A DNA stretch of 7,438 nt, from contig DUKK01000139.1 in assembly GCA_013329355.1 (NCBI GenBank), forward strand, positions 466 to 7,903. Direction: 5' to 3'. The position numbers and the translations under genes are program-made. Below are positions 1 to 5,586 of the stretch, piece after piece (positions within the stretch are counted from its first letter, which is position 1; the number at the start of each line of letters is the position of its first letter). The DNA is from Candidatus Poseidoniaceae archaeon. GTDB lineage: Archaea; Thermoplasmatota; Poseidoniia; Poseidoniales; Poseidoniaceae. The notes below the pieces were generated by a model. The model was not told the DNA's origin. It saw nothing but the letters and a program-made list of their open reading frames with translations, and searched no databases.

Positions 1-1166
1 CTATCATGATTAAAGAAATCAAACCACGCCATTATGGTATCCTCGGGATCAAATCTAGCCACAATTTGCTCAACAATCTCGTCAGGGTTGCCAATAAGTG
101 CGTTGTTAGCTGCTTTGGTCACTTTTTCCGGGTCTATTGTACCCTCGAGAGCATTCCAGTAAGCCTGTAAGGCTTGTTGCGCCTCTTTTGCCGCTGCCTT
201 GCTTTGTTCTACACTAGTCAAACCGGGTTCATCATTAATGAATACGAAGCTGGTTCTTGGCATAAAACTTCGATGCCAAGCCCCGCCTGCTGGATGATAG
301 CTTTTGCTCATTCGGTCATGAGTATCATTGATGACGTCGGCTGATGTTATCGACAAATTAAATACTCTAACAGGCATTATTGTATTAACAAATGTTTGGG
401 CAATTGGGTCGTGTGTCCCCGCAACCAACTGTAATTGATTTCGGTTCCACTGCTGTGGAATTATTGATATTTGTTCAAAATTATAGCGGTTTGGAATTAT
501 TATTTTTGATGTAACATTGTCGCTGTTGTTGGATTTATAATCATGATAAAATGTTTCCCACTCCTCATCACTACGGAAATTCTCTCTGCTTAAGCAGGTC
601 TCCCGGATGTCACTACTTGCGATAGTTTCGCCGTTCAATAAGCGCAAGAAAATTTCACTTGCTTCAAGAAAAATCTGACTTCTGAGGGGTTTCCAGCCTA
701 TTGCTTCCCAACTGTTTCTTGGAGTGATACCGTATGGTCTGGCCATGAACTCAAATCTACCGGCACTGAACCCGACGTGTAGTTTTCTTTGCCCATCCAA
801 CAGTGACAGAAACTGCACCGTATTGGCAATCCTTTCTGCTTGGGCAATGGGACCTCCACTGGCAAGAATACTAATTACGGCAGAACCGATTTCAATGTGT
901 TTCGTCTGACGAAAACTCTCCAAAGCTAATTGTGGGAAATCAGTACAAAGGCCAACTTCTCCCTGCCAATGGGGCACTACTGGATTAGAATTCAGTTTTT
1001 GAGTTTCAGTCGACAAGTGTGCTTGAGCAATCCAACCAACGCCGAAGCCAAGTTTGTCAGCGTGTTTCAGCTGTTGAAAGTAATTCTCAAACATGGCTCG
1101 CTCGGTGGGGGTTTCCCCATTTACATCCGGCGTTTGACTAATTGAGAAGAAAATGTCATGCTTCAT
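1..1166 (-). CDS. LLM-class (luciferase-like) flavin-dependent oxidoreductase, 3' end missing
   Basis: Open frame of 388 codons from ATG at 1166, still open at base 1, so the C-terminus is outside the window. I read it by translating the reverse strand. The protein shows the luciferase-like TIM-barrel pattern: an N-terminal strand with MKHDIFFSIS, the segment HIEIGSAVISILASGGPIAQ near residues 90-109, then FLSLLDGQRKLHVGFSAGRF near 119-138 (the family's loop before the flavin phosphate site), and a late GNPDEIVEQI near 358-367 that matches the usual C-terminal GxPxEVxexI helix. Family members are monooxygenases or dehydrogenases using FMNH2 or coenzyme F420; the substrate cannot be read from sequence. 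An in-frame TAG lies four codons upstream, so 1166 is the first possible ATG. The gene follows the TPR gene by 51 bp on the same strand, and the two may be cotranscribed. Family call is firm, cofactor and substrate are not. Confidence 0.88.
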   Translation of the reverse strand, partial: MKHDIFFSISQTPDVNGETPTERAMFENYFQQLKHADKLGFGVGWIAQAHLSTETQKLNSNPVVPHWQGEVGLCTDFPQLALESFRQTKHIEIGSAVISILASGGPIAQAERIANTVQFLSLLDGQRKLHVGFSAGRFEFMARPYGITPRNSWEAIGWKPLRSQIFLEASEIFLRLLNGETIASSDIRETCLSRENFRSDEEWETFYHDYKSNNSDNVTSKIIIPNRYNFEQISIIPQQWNRNQLQLVAGTHDPIAQTFVNTIMPVRVFNLSITSADVINDTHDRMSKSYHPAGGAWHRSFMPRTSFVFINDEPGLTSVEQSKAAAKEAQQALQAYWNALEGTIDPEKVTKAANNALIGNPDEIVEQIVARFDPEDTIMAWFDFFNHD

Positions 1167-1217
1167 AGCCTGCCACTATCCATGCCAGATGTTCTTAGGC
1201 CATAATCGATGCGGAAA

Positions 1218-2054
1218 TTATTCCTCTCCTTTAGGTGTCTCTAAATTTGTCAAGGCATCGAGTCGCTCCCTGATTGGTGTTGGCGCAGGTAAGCCAAACG
1301 CAATGAAAGAATGCAAACAATCCGAAAGGTGGAGCATAGCTGTTTGGTAATCGCCTTGAATTTCAGCGATGTCAGCCAAACCCCAACGCGCCACAAATTG
1401 ACCTGAGACATCCTCTAGTTCGTTAGATAATTCAAGCGATTGGGTATATAGGTCGATAGCGGCATCCAAATTACCTACAGTGGCTTGAGTATGTGCAACG
1501 TCAGCCATTGACTCCATCAATCCTTCACGATCACTTAATTGGGTCAGAATTTCTAGTCGGCGTGTGCCGTGAATCAGTGCGGAATCGTGATTATTTTGGC
1601 GCTTCTCGCATGCCTCTAAAACCGCCAGACTATACACTAATCCGGGCTGGTCAGCAAGTTCTTCCCTTAGCCTCATCGACCGGGTGGTAAATACCATGCA
1701 CTTGTCAAAATCTTCCATGCTGAGATACATCAATCCAACGTGATGTAACACAGCCGCAGCTAATGGTTTCCCCGCTTCGGCTTTTTCGACAGTCGCAGCA
1801 AGTTCAACAAATGCGTCGACTGGAGACTTTTCCCATCGCAGCGTTTCAAACCTAACCCAACCGGATTCTATCTCATCTATCGCAGATTTTTTTGCGTGTT
1901 TTAACAGTCGTTCAACCAAATCAAGATTTTCTAATTCCTCAGCAAGAGGAATTAGCCGCAATGCCAACGGTGCATTGACATTTTCAATTGCAGCACCTTC
2001 GGTTAGCATTGTGATGATGCGCTCGGCTTGTTCTGGACTAACCTCCCCGTTCAT
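1218..2054 (-). CDS. TPR-repeat protein, function unknown
   Basis: 278-residue, mostly helical protein with no signal peptide and no membrane segment, so probably cytoplasmic. From about residue 98 it holds at least four TPR-like helix pairs in a roughly 40-residue register: about 98-132, 138-172, 178-212 and 218-252. The recurring pattern is a small/aromatic first helix (for example VLHHVGLMYLSMEDFDKCM and MADVAHTQATVGNLDAAIDL) followed by a second helix ending in LExxxEL. The 40-residue spacing with GL(V/M)xSxA helix starts is typical of the kinesin-light-chain/Rap type of TPR rather than the 34-residue type. The N-terminal 90 residues are helical and may hold degenerate copies. TPRs mediate protein binding; no partner is evident. 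It is upstream of the luciferase-like gene and is transcribed divergently from the DNase I-like gene. Confidence 0.85.
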   Translation of the reverse strand: MNGEVSPEQAERIITMLTEGAAIENVNAPLALRLIPLAEELENLDLVERLLKHAKKSAIDEIESGWVRFETLRWEKSPVDAFVELAATVEKAEAGKPLAAAVLHHVGLMYLSMEDFDKCMVFTTRSMRLREELADQPGLVYSLAVLEACEKRQNNHDSALIHGTRRLEILTQLSDREGLMESMADVAHTQATVGNLDAAIDLYTQSLELSNELEDVSGQFVARWGLADIAEIQGDYQTAMLHLSDCLHSFIAFGLPAPTPIRERLDALTNLETPKGEE

Positions 2055-2139
2055 GGCTCGCCGTCAAATATCTTACGAATAACTCCTTGCAAGGTGTCTA
2101 ATAATAAATCTTGATAACACACACCGATTTGGACTATTC
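2055..2139. promoter_or_regulatory. Divergent intergenic region with candidate TATA box for the nuclease gene
   Basis: These 85 bases separate the TPR gene (minus) from the nuclease gene (plus) and must hold at least one promoter each way. On the plus strand the best TATA-like stretch is ataataaat at 2101-2109, about 35 bp before the ATG at 2140, which would give a leader of only a few bases. No Shine-Dalgarno sequence precedes either start. On the minus strand A/T-rich candidates (aagatattt at 2075-2067, ttattc at 2084-2079) are weaker. Assigned by composition and spacing only. Confidence 0.4.
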
Positions 2140-3102
2140 ATGGGTTCGATGGATGGCTACCTTCAGGCACTAAGTTTGGTAGCAATTTTGATACTCGCCC
2201 CAATGACCATTCATTTGATGGTCCATCAGGAGGACAACACCGTTTTTGTCTTTGTTGAGCCTGAACCCCAACCCGAAGAAGAAGAGGAGGTTCTTGGCAG
2301 AGAAATTCCCCAGTTAAACCGGACAGAAGTTGCGCGAATTGCGACCTTCAACATCAAGGTTTTTGGCAAGACAAAAATGGGTAAGCCAGACATAGTATCT
2401 CAATTAGTTAACACTGTTTTACAGTATGATTTAGTCGCCATCCAAGAGATAAAGGATATTGATGAGATAGTTCCATACGACTTTCTCGCTGAGTTGAACA
2501 ACGCATCTGGAAATTTTTGGAATATGTCGTTGAGCGTGCGAAGCGGTATCCAGGCAGACGATCAATCCTCCCAAGAACAATACGCTTACTATTACAATAG
2601 AACAGTATTTAGAGAAATAGGTGAAGGTCAATTATTCAATGATTCAGCCAATGATTTTTTCCAACGCGAGCCTTATTTTACACAATTTGAATTACTCAAC
2701 GCCAGCGGTAACAGCTCAGGTTTTGATTTTACTCTGTTCACCATCCACACTAAACCCGCTTCTGCGCTGGCTGAGATCAATGCTCTGCATGAAGTAATCC
2801 AAAGTTATCAAGAAAACAACTCAGATGAAACAGATGTGATCTTGTTGGGCGACCTTAATGCTGATTGTAGTTACGCAACTTCTCAAGAATTGTGGGAGTC
2901 ACCACTACGCCAACCACAATACAACTGGCTTGTAAATGATATTGCCGATACAACAGTTTCTTCTACAGACTGTGCTTATGATAGAATTATCACTATTGAA
3001 GATCTTAACGGTAGATTAGTCGGTAGCTGGGGTATAGACACATCGATCACCAATACGAGTGTATCTGACCATTATCCGGTTTGGTTCGATTTGTATCGGT
3101 GA
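2140..3102 (+). CDS. Secreted or membrane-anchored DNase I-like endonuclease (EEP superfamily)
   Basis: 320 residues. Residues 8-28 form a hydrophobic signal peptide or signal anchor, followed by an acidic Pro/Glu spacer (40-50) and a nuclease domain from about 64 to 319. Endonuclease/exonuclease/phosphatase motifs occur in order: IATFNIKVFG (N71), LVAIQEI (E103), SSQEQYAYYY (E146), TIHTKP (H203), GDLNADCSY (D238, N240), TDCAYDRI (D281) and SDHYPVWFDL (D310, H311). These correspond to the two catalytic histidines, their aspartate partners and the metal/phosphate ligands of pancreatic DNase I. C243 and C278 sit where DNase I has its essential structural disulfide, so this is the DNase I branch rather than ExoIII or generic phosphatases. 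Expected reaction: Mg/Ca-dependent cleavage of extracellular double-stranded DNA, plausibly for phosphorus or nucleotide scavenging. Nine N-x-S/T sequons fit an exported glycoprotein. A second in-frame ATG lies at 2149. The stop is one base from the convergent dehydrogenase stop. Confidence 0.92.
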   Translation: MGSMDGYLQALSLVAILILAPMTIHLMVHQEDNTVFVFVEPEPQPEEEEEVLGREIPQLNRTEVARIATFNIKVFGKTKMGKPDIVSQLVNTVLQYDLVAIQEIKDIDEIVPYDFLAELNNASGNFWNMSLSVRSGIQADDQSSQEQYAYYYNRTVFREIGEGQLFNDSANDFFQREPYFTQFELLNASGNSSGFDFTLFTIHTKPASALAEINALHEVIQSYQENNSDETDVILLGDLNADCSYATSQELWESPLRQPQYNWLVNDIADTTVSSTDCAYDRIITIEDLNGRLVGSWGIDTSITNTSVSDHYPVWFDLYR

Positions 3103-3103
3103 G

Positions 3104-3919
3104 TCATATACTGCGTAGTCGACCACCATCAACTGCCAGAGATATTCCTCTGATTGCCCCAGACACTGGCAACGCTAGGTAGGTGATGGCAGAGGCTGTT
3201 TCCATCGGGTCAACCAAGCGTTCAATTGGCACTTGCCCCATCCATCCTTGGTGTATTTCATCAAGAGATTTACCGGTTTTTTGATTGATAGAGTCAGCAA
3301 GGCTGCCCAATCGCTCGGTGTCGGTAAATCCAGGTAAGACATTGTTAATTGTAATGCACGGTGGTAACTCGCGCGACAGAGACTTTGCCCAACTAGCCAT
3401 AGCCCCGCGCAGAGTATTCGATAGACCGAGGTTTGGAATTGGTTCTCTAACTGAGGTTGAAATTATTTGGATGATCCGTCCGTAGCCTTGCTCCTGCATC
3501 TGTGGCACCAGCAGTTTAGTAATTTTGTGTGCAGCATGCAGGTGTCTAGTGAATGGAGCGTCAAAATCCGCTACTGAATTATCCAGCAGCGGACCGCCCG
3601 GAGGTCCGCCCGAGTTATTGATTAGAATGTGCACAGGTCCGTTTTCGCGCATGATATTTGGAATTACGTTATCAATGGCAGATAGGTTCTCCAAGTCAAT
3701 AACCGCATAGGCAATCTTTCCCGTTGCAAACTCATTTATTTGACTGACAATCTGTAGGAGTGAGTTTTTGTTGCGGGCACAAAGTGTGACATCTGCTCCT
3801 GCCATAGCCATCATTTTCGCCGTTGCTGCACCGATGCCTTTGCTCGCACCGAAAATCAGTGCATGCTTGCCACTGAGGGCGGTTTTTGCAAATGGAAAAT
3901 CATCGTTGAGTAAGTCCAT
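3104..3919 (-). CDS. Short-chain dehydrogenase/reductase family protein with atypical active site
   Basis: 271 residues, full length for a classical SDR. Residues 19-50 are the Rossmann entry: ALIFGASKGIGAATAK with the glycine-rich GASKGIG (24-30), then VTLCARN, whose Arg suggests NADP(H) preference. Further SDR marks are VIDLEN near 73-78, ILINNSGGPPGGP at 98-110 (the NNAG position), the strand RIIQIISTS (S154), and INNVLPGFTDTERL at 191-204. The C-terminal GISLAVDGG matches the usual xxVDGG ending. The catalytic YxxxK is absent: thirteen residues after S154 is S167, and R171 replaces the lysine (GLSNTLRGAM). I recall a subset of FabG-like SDRs with this Ser-Asn-x-x-Arg pattern, so it is probably a natural variant and not damage. 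Substrate unknown. It follows the hydrolase gene by 37 bp, which contains a TATA-like box and a palindrome, so it may have its own regulated promoter. Confidence 0.9.
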   Translation of the reverse strand: MDLLNDDFPFAKTALSGKHALIFGASKGIGAATAKMMAMAGADVTLCARNKNSLLQIVSQINEFATGKIAYAVIDLENLSAIDNVIPNIMRENGPVHILINNSGGPPGGPLLDNSVADFDAPFTRHLHAAHKITKLLVPQMQEQGYGRIIQIISTSVREPIPNLGLSNTLRGAMASWAKSLSRELPPCITINNVLPGFTDTERLGSLADSINQKTGKSLDEIHQGWMGQVPIERLVDPMETASAITYLALPVSGAIRGISLAVDGGRLRSI

Positions 3920-3931
3920 GTTAGTCCCACC

Positions 3932-3945
3932 ATGTCATATGACAT
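3932..3945. promoter_or_regulatory. Perfect 14-bp palindrome, candidate operator
   Basis: The sequence atgtcatatgacat equals its own reverse complement. It lies 12 bp before the dehydrogenase ATG (3919) and directly after the A/T-rich box at 3944-3954, that is, across the expected transcription start. A dimeric repressor bound there would block polymerase, a common arrangement in archaea. That it binds a regulator is inference from symmetry and position. Confidence 0.45.
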
Positions 3946-3954
3946 ATTATTATT
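3944..3954 (-). promoter_or_regulatory. Candidate TATA box for the dehydrogenase gene
   Basis: On the minus strand this reads aataataatat and is centred 30 bp before the ATG at 3919, a spacing that would place transcription start at or just before the start codon. It lies directly after the stop codon of the upstream hydrolase gene. There is no Shine-Dalgarno site before 3919, in line with a leaderless transcript. Confidence 0.5.
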
Positions 3955-3956
3955 CA

Positions 3957-4703
3957 TTACAACCAATCTAAAATAGCGTTGAGTTCAACTAGCCAGTCGT
4001 CACTTGCGACATCAATTATGGTGTAGTGGTCTCCAGGGAGCCATAATTTTTGCACGTCTGCGCCCTTTGCATTCATTACTCTGGCATATGTCTCTGACTG
4101 TGAGATAGGAACCTCATCATCGGCTTCTCCGTGAATAATCAACACTGGGGATTCTGGGGGGTTATCTACAGGATTAAGGTTTGACCACAGTTGAGGGTTT
4201 TCCTCTGGCGCACAACCAATCCATCTTCTGACAGCATCACCATCATCTGAAAGTTTTGCGTGGTCTGCTCCAATTAGATCGGTTATCGGCGATTGGGCGA
4301 TTGCCAACCATGGCTTGCGTTCACCTTTTGCTGCCAACAGCAGAGCTAAATGTCCCCCTGCTGAGTGCCCCATGACCATAGATCGCATCACGTCAATACC
4401 GGGAAGTAAAGCCAATTGACCCCAAGCTCGGAGAACGTCTGAAAGTGTGTCCATCCACACACCTTGTTCACCTTCACTCCACCGCTTAAATTCAACATTC
4501 CATGCCGCAATTCCAGCCTCAGCCAAATCCCCAGCAATTGGTTTCATCAATTCAAGGTCATACTCCTCTTTCCAAAATCCACCGTGGATTAGCATCACGC
4601 ACGGGATGCCATGTTCTGTTGAGAACGGTGAATCCTCGTCAGGCATGTAAAGGTCAGCAAATTGCCACTCTTCAGCACCCCATTGCATACGGTCAACTGC
4701 CAT
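3957..4703 (-). CDS. Alpha/beta hydrolase, kynurenine formamidase/carboxylesterase-like
   Basis: 248 residues, cytoplasmic (no signal peptide). The fold is shown by VMLIHGGFW (36-44; the HGG oxyanion-hole motif, with the trailing F/Y-W typical of arylformamidases), MVMGHSAGGHLALLLA (109-124; nucleophile S114 in G-H-S-A-G), SPVLIIHGEADDEVP (185-199; catalytic acid D195) and LPGDHY (222-227; catalytic H226). The triad is therefore complete. The HGGFW plus GHSAGGHLA combination resembles kynurenine formamidase, which cleaves N-formylkynurenine in tryptophan breakdown, and related small-molecule esterases in the BD-FAE/DLH group. No other kynurenine-pathway gene is visible here, so the substrate is left open. 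It is divergent from the peroxidase gene and upstream of the dehydrogenase on the same strand. Confidence 0.88.
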   Translation of the reverse strand: MAVDRMQWGAEEWQFADLYMPDEDSPFSTEHGIPCVMLIHGGFWKEEYDLELMKPIAGDLAEAGIAAWNVEFKRWSEGEQGVWMDTLSDVLRAWGQLALLPGIDVMRSMVMGHSAGGHLALLLAAKGERKPWLAIAQSPITDLIGADHAKLSDDGDAVRRWIGCAPEENPQLWSNLNPVDNPPESPVLIIHGEADDEVPISQSETYARVMNAKGADVQKLWLPGDHYTIIDVASDDWLVELNAILDWL

Positions 4704-4753
4704 GATTAATCCTATTGTTCATGACCTATGATGGTTGCTGGAATAAACGATAG

Positions 4754-4758
4754 TATAA
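4754..4758 (+). promoter_or_regulatory. Candidate TATA box for the peroxidase gene
   Basis: The core tataa sits in tagtataag (4751-4759), within the 79-bp divergent gap between the hydrolase and peroxidase genes. Its centre is 27 bp before the ATG at 4783 and 21 bp before the ATG at 4777, which favours 4783 as the start if transcription is leaderless. No equally clear box was found for the hydrolase on the other strand; tttattcc at 4746-4739 is the best candidate. Confidence 0.45.
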
Positions 4759-4782
4759 GAATTGAAAATAGGAGCAATGGAC

Positions 4783-5241
4783 ATGCATAGTGTGTTAGAT
4801 ATTGAATTTTTAGATATGAATGGAGACTCGCAGACCTTACGTTCTCTTGGGTCAGACAACACTAAAAGGTGGCTAGTGGTTAATGTTGCAAGTCGATGTG
4901 GACTCACTAGACACTATACCAATTTGCAGGACATCTCCAACAATTCGGAAGTTACGGTTGTCGGTTTCCCATGTAACCAATTTGGCAGTCAGGAACCCGG
5001 TAGTCATCAAGAAATATGTGATTTTACTAATGAAAAGTATGGCGTCACCTTTCCATTAATGGCGAAAATCGAAGTCAATGGTCAAAATCGTGCGGAACTG
5101 TTTGAACATTTGACAGCAACACGAGGTGTTGATGGTCACGAGGGTTCGATACGGTGGAATTTCGAGAAATTTCTCATCGATTTTGATGGCAATGTGACAC
5201 GCTATTCGCCGCAGACTAAGCCAGAAGAGATATTTTTCTGA
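4783..5241 (+). CDS. Glutathione peroxidase family protein, cysteine type
   Basis: 152 residues from ATG 4783. The thioredoxin-fold peroxidase signatures are all present: VVNVASRCGLT with peroxidatic C39, VVGFPCNQFGSQEPGS with the tetrad glutamine Q70, and IRWNFEKFLIDFDG with tetrad W125 and N126. Cys, not selenocysteine, is encoded at the active site. Such enzymes reduce hydrogen peroxide and lipid hydroperoxides, usually with thioredoxin rather than glutathione. The canonical resolving cysteine of thiol peroxidases in this family is missing; the nearest is C79 (QEICDF), three residues earlier than in E. coli BtuE as I align it. The C-terminus stops at TKPEEIFF, lacking the last short helix of many homologues. 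Starts at 4777 (ATG) and 4762 (TTG) are in frame. An aggag at 4770-4774 lies 8 nt before 4783 but only 2 before 4777, and 4783 also fits the TATA spacing and family N-termini. No signal peptide. Confidence 0.92.
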   Translation: MHSVLDIEFLDMNGDSQTLRSLGSDNTKRWLVVNVASRCGLTRHYTNLQDISNNSEVTVVGFPCNQFGSQEPGSHQEICDFTNEKYGVTFPLMAKIEVNGQNRAELFEHLTATRGVDGHEGSIRWNFEKFLIDFDGNVTRYSPQTKPEEIFF

Positions 5242-5249
5242 AACAACCG

Positions 5250-5257
5250 TTTATACA
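5250..5257 (+). promoter_or_regulatory. Candidate TATA box for the small basic protein gene
   Basis: The stretch tttataca lies 9 bases after the peroxidase stop codon, and its centre is about 26 bp before the ATG at 5279. This is the textbook spacing for a leaderless archaeal transcript and supports 5279 as the start over the in-frame TTG at 5273. Confidence 0.5.
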
Positions 5258-5278
5258 CGGGACGACTGGGCTTTGACC

Positions 5279-5512
5279 ATGGTTGATTGGAGCCTTGATA
5301 CCACTACGTTGGTAAACGAACCAAGAGCAAAAAATGATATCAATATTGGAAAACAACCTCGCAAAAGGGGTCCTTTTGGAGTTCGAAAGTCGAAACCATT
5401 GGTTGACAACGGTCATCACCATGTAACCTACTCAGGTCGTAATCAGCGGAAGGCAACGACCAAGGTCCGAAAAGCTAAGCGGGATTCAGCAGGTAATGTA
5501 GTTAGACAATAA
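5279..5512 (+). CDS. Small, very basic protein of unknown function
   Basis: 77 residues from ATG 5279. I do not recognise the family. It has no membrane segment, signal peptide or cysteine. Residues 1-23 are mixed and mildly acidic (D3, D7, E14, D20); from residue 25 on it is strongly basic, with clusters KQPRKRGPFGVRKSKP (25-40), a His triplet (46-48) and RNQRKATTKVRKAKR (54-68). By count 18 of 77 residues are Lys/Arg against 6 Asp/Glu. This composition suggests binding to nucleic acid, ribosome or another polyanion, but no named fold is visible. A correctly spaced TATA-like box at 5250-5257, plausible amino-acid composition and its fit between two well-supported genes argue that it is real. 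The gap to the peroxidase stop is 37 bp and to the next gene 74 bp. Confidence 0.68.
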   Translation: MVDWSLDTTTLVNEPRAKNDINIGKQPRKRGPFGVRKSKPLVDNGHHHVTYSGRNQRKATTKVRKAKRDSAGNVVRQ

Positions 5513-5541
5513 CAACAAAATGCTCGTATTTTGACCCAACC

Positions 5542-5578
5542 TCCCACAATCAATATATGGAATATGAATTTAGTGGGA
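5542..5578. promoter_or_regulatory. Promoter region of the repeat-protein gene: TATA-like box flanked by an inverted repeat
   Basis: The alternating atatat at 5553-5558 is centred about 31 bp before the ATG at 5587 and is the likely TATA box. It is flanked by tcccac (5542-5547) and gtggga (5573-5578), a 6-bp inverted repeat with 25 bases between, extendable by aat/att with one unpaired offset. The right arm ends 8 bp before the start codon. The TATA call is reasonable; a regulatory role for the arms is speculative. Confidence 0.4.
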
Positions 5579-5586
5579 ACGATAAG

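Noticed and set aside
724..1350. Three short plus-strand open frames
   Set aside because: They lie opposite the luciferase-like and TPR genes, whose minus-strand translations are clearly homologous to known families.
4762..4782. Extended N-terminus of the peroxidase from TTG 4762 or ATG 4777
   Set aside because: Both are in frame, but 4783 fits the TATA spacing, the 8-nt spacing from aggag and usual family N-termini better. 4777 remains possible and changes only two residues.
5231..5241. T-rich stretch tattttt at the end of the peroxidase gene as a terminator
   Set aside because: Only five consecutive T within coding sequence and no hairpin; too weak to report as a feature.
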